Source: Microtetraspora malaysiensis (GTDB lineage Bacteria > Actinomycetota > Actinomycetes > Streptosporangiales > Streptosporangiaceae). Taken from it: 64,000 nt of DNA. Under the pieces are notes generated by a model that was not told where the DNA came from, did no database searches, and worked only from the letters and a program-made list of their open reading frames with translations. The position numbers and the translations under genes were made by a program. The stretch spans positions 38,828 to 102,827 of the forward strand of contig NZ_BBYJ01000017.1 in the NCBI RefSeq assembly GCF_001528665.1. The letters run 5' to 3'. Within the stretch, counting starts at the first letter, position 1. Each line of letters begins with the position of its first letter. Below, piece after piece: positions 44,784 through 53,640 of this stretch.

Positions 44784-46267
44784 GGCGAGATCGCGGGAAC
44801 GGCCGGCTCCCCGTCTGGGTGCGCGGGCTGCGCCCCCGGCTGATGATCGTCTGCGTGCTCCTCGCGGTGCTCAGCGCCGTGACCGCCGCCGGGCTGGTGT
44901 ATCGCCAGGCGCGCGACCTCATGCTGGCCCGTACGGAATGGTCGCTCGTCAACGAGTTCCGGCTGCGTGTCGCGACGCTCACCGAGAACATGCAGCACCC
45001 GCCGGACCGGCCGGCGCTACAACGGCTGGCCAACGGCGTCGCGCCCTCGTTCCTGGAGGCGACCGGGGCCGCCGCCTACCGGGGCGGGGGACTGGTCGCC
45101 TCGGGCGACGACACGGGCGCGATCACGTCCGAGCTGCGCCGGACCGTCCTCGACCGCGACCGTCTCTTCTACCAGCGCGTCGTCAGGTCCGGCACGCCGT
45201 ACCTGGTGGTCGGCACGCCGGTGATGCTCGGCAAGCAGGCCACCTCGTCGGGCGTCGAGGTGTACCTCGTGGTCTCCCTCGCCAAGGAACAGAGAGAGGA
45301 GGAGCTCCTGGTCACGGCCGCGAGGAACGGGGCGATCCCTGTCGCGCTGCTCGCCGTGGCGCTCGCCCTGGTGGCGGCGCGCGGGGTCCTGCGCCCGGTC
45401 CGCGACCTCGACCGGGCGGCGCGCAGGCTCGGCGCCGGCGAACTGGACACGCGCCTGAAGGCGACCGGCGGCGACGAGCTGGCGCGGCTGGTCAAAACGT
45501 TCAACGCCACGGCCGCCGCCCTGGAGGCGAACGTCTCGGAACTGCGGACCATGGAGGTCCAGGCCCGCCGGTTCGTCGCCGACGTGTCGCACGAGCTGCG
45601 CACCCCGCTGGCGTCCATCCTCGCGATGGCCGACGTGTTCGAGGAGGAGGCCGGCCACCTGGAGGGCGACCTGGAGCAGGCGGCCCGCCTGATGAACCTC
45701 GAAGTCGGCAGGCTGGTCCGGCTCGTCGAGGACCTCATGGAGATCTCCCGGTTCGACGCCGGCGCGGCGAAGCTGGTCCTGGACGACGTCGACACGGCGG
45801 ACGCGATCCGCGCCTGCCTGCGGACCCGCGGCTGGACCGGACAGGTGGGCCTCGATCTGCCCGCGGGTGTACGGATCCGGCTGGATCCGCGCCGGTTCGA
45901 TGTGATCATGGCGAACCTCGTGGGCAACGCCCTCCGCCACGGCGCGCCCCCGGTCACCGTACGGCTCCGCGCCGAGGGCGAGACCGTCGTCATCGAGGTG
46001 CGGGACGCGGGCGACGGGGTGGACCCGCGCATCCTTCCGCACGTCTTCGACCGTTTCTCCAAGGCCGACGAGGCGCGGACCAGGTCGGACGGAAGCGGCC
46101 TCGGGCTCGCCATCGCCCGCGAGAACGCCCGCCTGCACGGCGGCACGATCGAGGTGGCCAACCCGCCGGAAGGAGGAGCCGTGTTCACCCTCACGCTGCC
46201 CCGCCACCCGCGGCCGCCCCAGAGCGACCCCGGCGACGCCTCACCGATCGGGAGGGGCGAACGGTGA
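44780..46267 (+). CDS. membrane sensor histidine kinase (CseC-like)
   Basis: Encodes 495 residues. The GTG overlaps the regulator stop. Two membrane helices (LMIVCVLLAVLSAVTAAGLVY and IPVALLAVALALVAARGVL) flank a 150-residue outside sensor. HAMP follows, then the H-box FVADVSHELRTPLAS, N-box LVGNALRHGAPP, G1 VRDAGDGVDP, F-box VFDRFSKAD and G2 RSDGSGLGLAIA. It phosphorylates the preceding response regulator. The next gene overlaps again by 4 nt, so a three-gene operon is translated in coupling. Confidence 0.93.
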   Translation: MRRDRGNGRLPVWVRGLRPRLMIVCVLLAVLSAVTAAGLVYRQARDLMLARTEWSLVNEFRLRVATLTENMQHPPDRPALQRLANGVAPSFLEATGAAAYRGGGLVASGDDTGAITSELRRTVLDRDRLFYQRVVRSGTPYLVVGTPVMLGKQATSSGVEVYLVVSLAKEQREEELLVTAARNGAIPVALLAVALALVAARGVLRPVRDLDRAARRLGAGELDTRLKATGGDELARLVKTFNATAAALEANVSELRTMEVQARRFVADVSHELRTPLASILAMADVFEEEAGHLEGDLEQAARLMNLEVGRLVRLVEDLMEISRFDAGAAKLVLDDVDTADAIRACLRTRGWTGQVGLDLPAGVRIRLDPRRFDVIMANLVGNALRHGAPPVTVRLRAEGETVVIEVRDAGDGVDPRILPHVFDRFSKADEARTRSDGSGLGLAIARENARLHGGTIEVANPPEGGAVFTLTLPRHPRPPQSDPGDASPIGRGER

Positions 46268-46803
46268 TCTTCCGTACCCGCCGCGCGGCGGCGGCCCTCG
46301 CGGTGGTCGTCGTGTCGTCGATGGCGGCGGCCGGCTGCGGCATCGCCCCGACCGGCGTCAGGGACGGAGGCGAGCCCGCGGTGGGGTTCCGCCCGAGCGT
46401 CCGGCTGTACTTCGTGGCGGGCGCGCGGCTCCGGGCCGTGACCCGCCCCATCCCGTCGCTAACACTGAAGGAGACCCTCGACCTGCTGCTCGACGGGCCG
46501 AGCGCCGACGAGCGCAAACGAGGGCTGCGCACCGACCTGATCGCCGATGTACAGGGGCCGCTGAAGGCCAGCGCGGGCCGCGCGAGGGTCGTGATCACGC
46601 TCCCGTCGCCCAAGCCGCCGTATCCGACGCCACGGCCGGAACTCCTCTCCACCGACCTGTCGATGGGGCAGCTCACCTGCACCGCCGCGGGCGCCGTCGC
46701 CGCGCGCGAGAACATCGACCTTGACGCGGTCACCGTCGTCTTCCGGCGCGGGAAGATCGGCCGGCCCGAGTCGTTCCACTGCTCGGAATTCCCCCGAGGC
46801 TAG
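46264..46803 (+). CDS. GerMN-like lipoprotein of the two-component operon
   Basis: Encodes 179 residues from GTG. Signal sequence with lipobox AAGCG puts it on the outer face of the membrane. The rest (VRLYFVAGARLRAVTRP, LTLKETLDLLLDGPSADERKRGL, ARVVITLP) resembles a GerMN domain. A lipoprotein in this operon position is CseA in the Cse system, which dampens the sigma-E pathway. By analogy it may modulate the kinase. Confidence 0.8.
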   Translation: MIFRTRRAAAALAVVVVSSMAAAGCGIAPTGVRDGGEPAVGFRPSVRLYFVAGARLRAVTRPIPSLTLKETLDLLLDGPSADERKRGLRTDLIADVQGPLKASAGRARVVITLPSPKPPYPTPRPELLSTDLSMGQLTCTAAGAVAARENIDLDAVTVVFRRGKIGRPESFHCSEFPRG

Positions 46804-46916
46804 CCCCCGCCCTTTTCTCATTCACCCGGAACGGACCGGCGCGAGAGCCTTCCCGAGGATGTTCAGGAACGGGAGGATGAGGGTCACGCCAAAAGAGCAT
46901 TCGGGAGGACAGCCCC

Positions 46917-47408
46917 GTGTCTATCGCTCCACCGGACGAAGCCCCTGAAACGACGGAAGGGGGGAACGGAAGGCGGCGACGGGTACGCGTGGCGGCAGCG
47001 GTCGTGCTTTTCCTCCCCCTGCTCTTCGGCGTCGGCAAGATGCCGGAGTGGATTCACAATCGTCAGATGGACGAACTCGCCGACCGATTCCTGAGTTATC
47101 CCCTGCCCCCGGAGACAGGAATCGACTCGGCGGATTTCCACGGCTCGGTGGCGGCGTACGGCATGAAGGACATGTGCACCTACCGGCTCCGTTTCGACCT
47201 GAACACCGAGTTGTCGGTAGAGGAGATCGCCCGGTACTACGAGACGGCGAACATCGCGCCGAACGACGGAGGGAGCGGAATCCTTGAGATCAGGGTGTGG
47301 ACGACTCCCCAATCGCCGTCCTCTTCCGACGCGTCCGGGAGGATTCCGGTCATCGTCGAGATCCAGGACCGCGACCACGGCTCACTCTGGGATCTCCGCT
47401 GCATGTGA
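46917..47408 (+). CDS. small single-pass membrane protein, unknown function
   Basis: Encodes 163 residues from GTG with GGGAGGA upstream. A basic N-terminus (GRRRRVR) precedes one membrane helix (VAAAVVLFLPLLFGVGKMP), then a 115-residue outside domain with DMCTYRLRFDLNTELSVEEIARYYE and a final Cys. The two cysteines may pair. No family was recognised. Confidence 0.75.
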   Translation: MSIAPPDEAPETTEGGNGRRRRVRVAAAVVLFLPLLFGVGKMPEWIHNRQMDELADRFLSYPLPPETGIDSADFHGSVAAYGMKDMCTYRLRFDLNTELSVEEIARYYETANIAPNDGGSGILEIRVWTTPQSPSSSDASGRIPVIVEIQDRDHGSLWDLRCM

Positions 47409-47455
47409 CCGCCCTGCCCGTCGGCTGGAAATCACGCGGACGACCGTGGCGGGGT

Positions 47456-47480
47456 CACGCCGCTTCGGTTAAGCGGCGTG
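47456..47480. terminator. bidirectional terminator hairpin
   Basis: CACGCCGCTT-CGGTT-AAGCGGCGTG: a perfect 10-bp stem with a 5-nt loop between two convergent genes (47408 and 47491). Confidence 0.85.
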
Positions 47481-47490
47481 CCTACGGCGG

Positions 47491-48558
47491 TCACTCGCAG
47501 CAGGTGCAGCAGTTACAGCAGGTGCAACACTCGCAGCAGCTGCCGTCGCGCAGGTAGCAGCGCTCCTCGCAGGGGCGGCCCTTGCGCTTGCTCCACCGCG
47601 GCCGCCACAGACCGCAGGTGAAGAAAGTGCCCACGCCGGCCGATGACTTGCGCACCCAGCCCGGCTGCTCGTAGGAGGCCGTCGCGGCATGGTCGCCGAA
47701 GGTCCGCTCGATCGCCCGCCGTACCTCGGTGTCGAGCAGCACGTCCACCAGGTGCCGGTCGGCCAGGCCCACCTCGCGCAGCGCCAGGGCCAGGCCGTGC
47801 GCGGCGTCGTCGCACAGCCGCCGCGCCTCGGCGCGACCGGTGCCGGTGGCGGTCAGCGGGTTGAACGCGCCCCGGGCGTCGTCCTCGTCCTGGTCGGCGA
47901 CCGCGTCCAGCAGGTGGGCGATGCGGCCGAAGAAACCGCCCGCCTCGGCCAGCGCCGCGGCGTTGCCCGGCCGTTCGGCCAGCACCGCCGTGTGGGCGAA
48001 CGCCGCCGCGACGGCCTGCTCGGTGGGGGCGGTCAGCTCCAGCAGCCCGATCGGCCGCCCGTCGAGCGGGAAAGCCGACCCCGCCTGGCGCTCCAGCTCC
48101 AACTGGCGGTCCACGGTCGAGGTCAGCACGCCGACGTCGAACCCGACCCCGGCGGCCAGCCGGGCGCCGCCCTTCTGCCACCGGGCCGCCAGTCTCGTAC
48201 GCGCCGCGACCGTGGCGGCGGCGACGTCTCCGTCGGCCACCTGGTCGCGCATCCGGCTCGCGGCCAGCACCAGCGAAACCCCGGCGGCGAGCCGGGCGCC
48301 CCGCGCTCGCGCGTCCACCACGTCAGCCGTACGGAATCCCCGCAGCGCGCACGGACCGGCGGTCCGATGCGGCGAGGCCGAAGGAAGCTGCGCCTCGGCG
48401 AGCACCGAGATGATCAGCGTGTCGTAGTTGGTGGCCAGCCGGGCCGCGTGACTCTGGCCATCCCGCAAGGTGAGGCACAGCCCGCAGAGGTGTGCCCGCC
48501 ACGCCTCGTGCAGCGAAGGACAGGAGTGCGTGCTGCACGGGCGAATGATTCCGAACAA
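47491..48558 (-). CDS. DUF5685 family protein with Cys-rich tail
   Basis: Encodes 355 residues from TTG. N-terminal CSTHSCPSLHEAWRAHLCGLC and ARLATNYDTLIISVLAEAQL are the DUF5685 signature (metal-like Cys/His cluster). A helical middle with FFGRIAHLLDAVADQDEDD follows. The tail reads CCECCTCCNCCTCC, a run of cysteine pairs. The family is common in actinomycetes, often near antibiotic-type enzymes, and its chemistry is unknown. The cysteines may bind a metal or a cluster. Confidence 0.85.
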   Translation of the reverse strand: MFGIIRPCSTHSCPSLHEAWRAHLCGLCLTLRDGQSHAARLATNYDTLIISVLAEAQLPSASPHRTAGPCALRGFRTADVVDARARGARLAAGVSLVLAASRMRDQVADGDVAAATVAARTRLAARWQKGGARLAAGVGFDVGVLTSTVDRQLELERQAGSAFPLDGRPIGLLELTAPTEQAVAAAFAHTAVLAERPGNAAALAEAGGFFGRIAHLLDAVADQDEDDARGAFNPLTATGTGRAEARRLCDDAAHGLALALREVGLADRHLVDVLLDTEVRRAIERTFGDHAATASYEQPGWVRKSSAGVGTFFTCGLWRPRWSKRKGRPCEERCYLRDGSCCECCTCCNCCTCCE

Positions 48559-48675
48559 GGGGCCTCGCCGGGTTTGGAATGCTATAACCGCGTAACCGCA
48601 GGAATATACACCCGTGCCGATCGTTCACGGCGGGTTCCGGCGCGAACGATTACCGCCTTCGGACATGGTGAACCC

Positions 48676-49557
48676 ATGAGCGTTTTGGCCCGTCTCAGGG
48701 GCATGAGAGGCATCTGGCTCGCCGCCGTGCTCGTGGCACTCGCCACCTGCGGGACGGCCTCGGCCGCGATCGTGCCCAAATTGCGGTACCAGGCCGACGG
48801 GATGGTGCTCTCCAACCCGAAGCACGGCCCCCAGCTCTGCGCGGCGTTCAATGCATCCATGCCGCCCCAGTGCGGCGGCCCCGACGTCATCGGGTGGGAC
48901 TGGGACGCGGTCGAGCACTCCGCCCAGCGCGGTGTGCGCTGGGGCGAATACGACGTGGTCGGCACCTGGGACGGGACGAGCCTGACGCTCACTGAGCCTC
49001 CGCGCCCCGCCAAGCCGCGCCCGGCCCGGAGCGATCGGCCCGACTTCACCACACCGTGTCCGACGCCCGAGGGCGGCTGGCGTCCGGTCGCACCGGAGAA
49101 GGCCACCGACAAGGCGTTGCACGCGGCGATCGACAGAGCCCACAAGCTCCCCGGATACGCGGCCGGCTGGCTGGACCAGGGCTACCTGGACGAGATCGAC
49201 GGCTATGACTCCAACGACCCGCGTTATGTGGAGCGATACGCCAACGACCCCAGACGGCTCGTGCTGAACCTGCGGTTCACCGGCGACGCGACCGCCCGCG
49301 AGTCCGCGATCCGCGAGGTTTGGGGTGGCCCGCTGTGCCTGAGCCGGGCTCCGCACAGCGAGAAGGAACTCCAAGTCGTTGAAGGAAGGGCGTTGAAGGA
49401 GATCAAGGGCGTGTTCTCCGCCGGGGTGGACGGGCAGGCGGGCCACGTCTCGATCGGGGTCTGGGCGGTCACGCCCGAGCTCCAGCGTGAGATCGACGAG
49501 AAGTACGGCAAGGGCCTGGTGGTTCTCCACGCCTACCTGAAGCCGGTGCGCTCCTGA
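48676..49557 (+). CDS. secreted protein, unknown function
   Basis: Encodes 293 residues from ATG 48676. Signal peptide MSVLARLRGMRGIWLAAV with cleavage near TASAA. The mature protein has several Cys (LCAAFN, PQCGGPDVIGWDWD, PCPTPEGG, PLCLSRAP), a repeated DWDAVEHSAQRGVRWGEY-type segment and a helical part. No catalytic motif was recognised. The C-terminus (VSIGVWAVTPELQREIDEKYG) resembles small secreted-domain proteins of the order. Divergent from the DUF5685 gene. Confidence 0.7.
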   Translation: MSVLARLRGMRGIWLAAVLVALATCGTASAAIVPKLRYQADGMVLSNPKHGPQLCAAFNASMPPQCGGPDVIGWDWDAVEHSAQRGVRWGEYDVVGTWDGTSLTLTEPPRPAKPRPARSDRPDFTTPCPTPEGGWRPVAPEKATDKALHAAIDRAHKLPGYAAGWLDQGYLDEIDGYDSNDPRYVERYANDPRRLVLNLRFTGDATARESAIREVWGGPLCLSRAPHSEKELQVVEGRALKEIKGVFSAGVDGQAGHVSIGVWAVTPELQREIDEKYGKGLVVLHAYLKPVRS

Positions 49558-49627
49558 ACCCCGCAGCGAGACTCGGCGGTCTCGACCGGCGCTGTTGGAT
49601 CGTGGGGCAGCCGGGGAGGGCGCCTGG

Positions 49628-50086
49628 TCAGGACGTTTGCTGCTCCTCGAACACGGCGACCATGGCGCGCAGCCGGCCAAGCGCGCCGTACGTGCCGAAG
49701 ACGTCCATGTAATCCCGCATGTCGATGATCTTTCCGTCCCTGACCCGGCCCAGCAGCAGTCCTGTGGCGCGGAACGGCCGGCCGTCCGGGTTCAGGGAGC
49801 CCACGCCGACCCATTCCCCGACGATCACCTCGGGGTCGGCTGCGGGGTGGACGACCACGTCCTCGATCTTCGTCAATCGCACCGGGCTGTCGCCCCAGGC
49901 GGCCCGGTAGAACGCGCGTACCTCTTCACGCCCGTCAAGGCGTTCCGGCGCTCCGGGGACGCGGAACGGGAACGCGTGAGCGGCGTCGTCGGCGTACAGG
50001 TCGGCGAGGTCGTCGGCCGATCTGTCGATCATCGCCTGGTGGTAGCGGGCCAGAACCTCGCGCGGGGTAAGGCAGGTCGACGGCAT
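49628..50086 (-). CDS. SnoaL-like (NTF2-fold) protein
   Basis: Encodes 152 residues from ATG 50086, with GGAG upstream. The cone-shaped fold is seen in EVLARYHQAMIDRSADDLADLYADDA, VRAFYRAAW and IIDMRDYMDVFG. Such proteins act as isomerases or cyclases or simply bind small hydrophobic molecules. It is divergent from, and probably controlled by, the TetR gene 52 bp away. Confidence 0.85.
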   Translation of the reverse strand: MPSTCLTPREVLARYHQAMIDRSADDLADLYADDAAHAFPFRVPGAPERLDGREEVRAFYRAAWGDSPVRLTKIEDVVVHPAADPEVIVGEWVGVGSLNPDGRPFRATGLLLGRVRDGKIIDMRDYMDVFGTYGALGRLRAMVAVFEEQQTS

Positions 50087-50103
50087 GGTCGTGCTCCATT
50101 CGC

Positions 50104-50117
50104 TCAACACTTGTTGA
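50104..50117. promoter_or_regulatory. inverted-repeat operator between SnoaL and TetR genes
   Basis: TCAAC-ACTT-GTTGA with a further CTCAACGAG half-site just to the right, in the 51-bp gap between the divergent genes. Likely bound by the adjacent TetR protein. Confidence 0.6.
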
Positions 50118-50137
50118 CTCAACGAGCGTAGAGCGAA

Positions 50138-50737
50138 ATGGCGCAGCGGGTCAACGTAAAGTCGGTGACCGTGAAGGACGAGCCGACGGCACGTGCCCAG
50201 CGCAGGCGTCAGACGGAGGAGCGCATCCTGTCCAGCGCTCGGCGCGCGTTCGCGCAACGAGGGTTCGAGCGCGCCACGATCAGGGCGATCGCGGCCGAGG
50301 CCGAGGTCGACCCGGCCCTGGTCATCCAGTACTTCGGGTCGAAACAGGAGCTCTTCCAGCGATCCGTGCAGTTGGGGTCGGTCCCGCCGCTGTCGGGAGA
50401 CGTGGACGAGCTCGTCGAGGCCGTGCTCGCCAGGATCGGCATGAAGATCGGATCACTCCCGCAGGCGACGCTGGCGATGATGCGGTCGATGCTCACCCAC
50501 CCCGAGGCCGCCGATCAGGCTCGGGCCACGCTCGACGGCCAGGTGGTGGAGCTCGGTTCGGCGATCGAGGCCGAGGACGCGGATCTCCGTGCCGCCTTGA
50601 TGGTCAGCACGATGCTCGGTGTGACGATCGCCCATCAGCTGCTCGACCTGACCGCGCTGCGCGGAGCGTCCCCGCAGAAGATCGCCGAGCTGCTCCGTCC
50701 GGGGCTGCGCGCGGTGGCCGGAGTCGATCCGCAGTAG
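50138..50737 (+). CDS. TetR-family regulator
   Basis: Encodes 199 residues. The helix-turn-helix is ATIRAIAAEAEVDPALVIQYFGSKQELF (in part: AIAAEAEVDPALVIQYFG). The C-terminal ligand domain (about 75-195) is helical and includes MMRSMLTHPEAADQARATL. It probably represses itself and the divergent SnoaL-like gene through the TCAAC/GTTGA site. Ligand unknown. Confidence 0.9.
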   Translation: MAQRVNVKSVTVKDEPTARAQRRRQTEERILSSARRAFAQRGFERATIRAIAAEAEVDPALVIQYFGSKQELFQRSVQLGSVPPLSGDVDELVEAVLARIGMKIGSLPQATLAMMRSMLTHPEAADQARATLDGQVVELGSAIEAEDADLRAALMVSTMLGVTIAHQLLDLTALRGASPQKIAELLRPGLRAVAGVDPQ

Positions 50738-50884
50738 TCCGCGCCGCGGCGGCGTCCGGCCGGTGGAGTCGTGCGCCGGGTCAAACCAGGGGCGAAGCGC
50801 GGGCGGGTGCCACTTTCGGCGGCGAAAGCCGCAAATTACGGACTATTTCCCGAAGCCACGAAGCGTGTCACGATAAGTGGTCAA

Positions 50885-50900
50885 CATCGGTTAGCCGATG
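50885..50900 (+). promoter_or_regulatory. hairpin next to the FHA-gene ribosome site
   Basis: CATCGG-TTAG-CCGATG, a perfect 6-bp stem whose last base abuts GGAGAAGGG, the ribosome site. It could modulate translation of the FHA-flavin gene. An earlier TTTCG-GCGG-CGAAA inverted repeat lies at about 50813-50826. Confidence 0.4.
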
Positions 50901-50916
50901 GAGAAGGGTGCAGCCC

Positions 50917-52881
50917 ATGCCGCCTGCGATCGTCGGGCATGAAGGTCCTCTCGCCGGACAGCGGTTCCCGATCAGCGACAAACCGATCACCTTCGGTCGC
51001 AGGGGCGACAACAGTGTGGTGATCACGAGCGAAAGGGCGTCGCGCTTTCATGCCGAAGTGCGGCGCGAGGCCGACGACTATGTCGTGCACGACCGCGGAA
51101 GCCGCAACGGCACGCTGGTCAACGGACAACGTGTCACCTCCCACGTGCTCCGCCCCGGCGACACGATCACCATCGGCGGGGAGACGTTCCGGTTCGAGGC
51201 GTTCGACGAATCGGAGACGGTCATGGACGCCTCGCTGCTCCAGACGGTCGTCGGGTCCGTGCCGAGCGTCGAACCGGGCCAGGTCCTGCGCGTCACCGTT
51301 TCGGGTGGCGGCCCCGTCGGCTTGGGCCTCGCCCTGCTGCTCGACCACCTCATGGGGCAGCGGGTGGCCATCACGATGTACGACGGCCGCTGGATCCAGG
51401 ACGGATCACGTGTCGTCTGGAAGAACGCGGCACAGGGCAACAACCGGCGGCAGCAGGTCGTGACGGTCCAGAGCCGCCAGTACCTGAACCTTCCGGAGGA
51501 GGTCCAGGCGCGGCTGTTCACCGCCGGCTCCTACACGGAGATGTGGCCGGCCGGTCCCGATTCGATTCGCGGCTACAGCCCGCGGAACATCCGGATCGCG
51601 TACGTCGAGGACACGCTGCTCGAGATGGCGAACGAGAAAGCCGGCCGCATCCGCCTGATCCCCGCCAACTTCGATCCGGAGAAACACCACGAGGCCGTGG
51701 CGGGGGACCACGTGCTGGCCATCTGCGAGGGAGGGCGCTCGCGTACCCGCGAGCATTTCACCGACAAGTTCGGCAAGGCCGACAAATCGATCTACTCGCT
51801 GGACGGCACGCACGTACAGGACGTCGTGCTGGGGCTACGGGTGAAGTCCGGCCTGTCGGACCCCATGACCGTCCTGCTGACCGTGGCCCAGAATCGTTTC
51901 CTCCTGAACGCGCTGCGCGGCGAGGGATTCCTGAACATGCGCCTCACCGACGAGGAGGCCAAGGAAGTCGTCGGCATCGACCCCGTCCGGCACGTGTTCG
52001 AAGAATGCATCGCCTCCAGCCCGTGCCTGATGGCGCGCAACGAAGACGGCGACTTCCACTGCTCGACGCACCGGACGCTTTTCCTGCCCGCCCTGATCAG
52101 GGGATCGGCGTTGTGGAAGCGGGCGAAGGAAGGGCTGGTGCTCTTCGGCATCACGGAAGACGACGTGAGCGCGGTCACCGCGTTCCGGCTGGACATGGTG
52201 CAGCGGCCGCGTTTCACGGCGCAGTTGTACTCCCCGACGTCGACCACGCCCGGAACGTACGGGTTCCTTCTTGGGGACGCGGCCAACGCGATCCACTTCT
52301 GGCCGGGGCGCGGACTCAACAGCGGGTTGGCGTCGGCCATCTCGCTGGCGCGGTCGCTCAACCGCAACTGGCGCGGCCGGCCGCTCCGCGACGCGGACTT
52401 CATCCGGCACGAAGCGGCGATGTCGATGCTGCAGTACCGGCACAAGAGCCGCGCGTGGAACGCGATGGTGACGACCGACGAGAACGGGGTCACCCGGGCG
52501 ATCAAAGACACGATCGTCCAGGGCATCGACGAGGGCGACGCCGGTTCGGACAAGGACGCGGACATCGACGCCCTGACAGAGCGACTGCACCGGATCCGCG
52601 CTCGCCTGTCGCCGCGGATCCCCGGCATGCCGGACGACGCGACCCTCGTCGAGCACCTGCGCAAGCTGAAGAGCGAGACCATGCGGACCCTGCTGGTCAG
52701 CGGCGCCTGGGACACGTTGGTCGTCGGAGGCGAAGAGGTCGACATCGACATCTTCGACCGGCCGGTCTCGCCGGACCCGCCCCCGCCCGACAAGCGCCTG
52801 GTCTCGTCGCGCGGCGAGGGGCCGCACAGGCGGACCACGGCGGTCTCGGGCGGATCCGGCGACGCGGTGCCGCCCGGATGA
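50917..52881 (+). CDS. FHA domain fused to an FAD monooxygenase-like domain
   Basis: Encodes 654 residues from ATG 50917, 8 nt after AGAAGGG. The FHA domain (1-95) carries FGRRGDNSVVI, RFHAEV and DRGSRNGTLVNG, the phospho-Thr-binding residues. The rest is a flavin monooxygenase-like enzyme: dinucleotide loop SGGGPVGLGL (129-138), and GDAANAIHFWPGRGLNSG (D454 region), which is like the FAD-binding GD motif of MICAL/UbiH-type hydroxylases (the FWP-G-G-N pattern recalls MICAL). A Pro-rich tail follows. A phospho-threonine-directed oxidoreductase is plausible, with the substrate likely a protein (inference). Confidence 0.85.
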   Translation: MPPAIVGHEGPLAGQRFPISDKPITFGRRGDNSVVITSERASRFHAEVRREADDYVVHDRGSRNGTLVNGQRVTSHVLRPGDTITIGGETFRFEAFDESETVMDASLLQTVVGSVPSVEPGQVLRVTVSGGGPVGLGLALLLDHLMGQRVAITMYDGRWIQDGSRVVWKNAAQGNNRRQQVVTVQSRQYLNLPEEVQARLFTAGSYTEMWPAGPDSIRGYSPRNIRIAYVEDTLLEMANEKAGRIRLIPANFDPEKHHEAVAGDHVLAICEGGRSRTREHFTDKFGKADKSIYSLDGTHVQDVVLGLRVKSGLSDPMTVLLTVAQNRFLLNALRGEGFLNMRLTDEEAKEVVGIDPVRHVFEECIASSPCLMARNEDGDFHCSTHRTLFLPALIRGSALWKRAKEGLVLFGITEDDVSAVTAFRLDMVQRPRFTAQLYSPTSTTPGTYGFLLGDAANAIHFWPGRGLNSGLASAISLARSLNRNWRGRPLRDADFIRHEAAMSMLQYRHKSRAWNAMVTTDENGVTRAIKDTIVQGIDEGDAGSDKDADIDALTERLHRIRARLSPRIPGMPDDATLVEHLRKLKSETMRTLLVSGAWDTLVVGGEEVDIDIFDRPVSPDPPPPDKRLVSSRGEGPHRRTTAVSGGSGDAVPPG

Positions 52882-52884
52882 CCC

Positions 52885-53640
52885 TCAGAAGGGCACGGGC
52901 TGGGTGAGCAGCCCGGTTCCTTCGCCTCGGCCGGAGAGGATCCGGCAGAACTCGACGGCGTCCAGCGTGATCTCCTCGCCGTCGCCGTCGCCGCCGATGA
53001 AAGCGCCTCCCGCCGGACCGTGCAGATGGAGCCGGAACGGCCGGCCGTGCCGCCGCGCCCACTCGGCCACCACGTCCGCCACGATCCGGCCGTCATGGTC
53101 CGGCGTGAGCACCGACGGACGACCCGTCGCCCGGGCGATGTCGACGCGGTGCATCCACGTGTCGCGGGTGTAGATGACGTCGTACAGGAAGCCCAGCGCC
53201 CAGGTCTCCGTCACTCCCGCGACGTCCGACTTGAACGGCAACCGGCGCAGCGGCGCCGGCAGTCTGCGCCGGGCCCGGGCGGCGCGCGGCGCGGTGGCGA
53301 CGAGCCGTTCGACCAGCAGGGACGTGCTCAGGTGGGCCCGCTCGGCGACCTGCACCTCGGTCATGCCGTCGATGAGCGGACGGCCGCCCGCCGCCCGGCC
53401 GCCCGCCCGGATCTGGTGGACCAGCTCACGCGGGGAGACGATCGACTCCATCGCGCCCAGGACGTGCGCGACCATGGCCCGCACGTCCCAGGCCGGGCAG
53501 TCGGTCGGCCTGGTCCAGTCATCGGCGTCCAGCGACCGGACCAGGTCGACGAAACGCTCGTTCTCGGCCGCCGCCAGCGAGGCGGCCTGTGGGCGATCGA
53601 GTAACGACACCGACTCGATCGTCGTCGCGCTGTCGGGCAT
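52885..53640 (-). CDS. mycothiol-dependent maleylpyruvate isomerase family protein
   Basis: Encodes 251 residues. Its ATG overlaps the TetR stop (TGATG). The DinB-like four-helix bundle is visible: WTRPTDCPAWDVRAMVAHVLGAM, and DTWMHRVDIARATG supplying the metal His and Asp. A C-terminal MDMPI domain follows (HGRPFRLHLHGPAGG). These enzymes use mycothiol as a co-substrate. Controlled by the adjacent TetR gene. It is convergent with the FHA gene, 3 bp apart. Confidence 0.85.
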   Translation of the reverse strand: MPDSATTIESVSLLDRPQAASLAAAENERFVDLVRSLDADDWTRPTDCPAWDVRAMVAHVLGAMESIVSPRELVHQIRAGGRAAGGRPLIDGMTEVQVAERAHLSTSLLVERLVATAPRAARARRRLPAPLRRLPFKSDVAGVTETWALGFLYDVIYTRDTWMHRVDIARATGRPSVLTPDHDGRIVADVVAEWARRHGRPFRLHLHGPAGGAFIGGDGDGEEITLDAVEFCRILSGRGEGTGLLTQPVPF

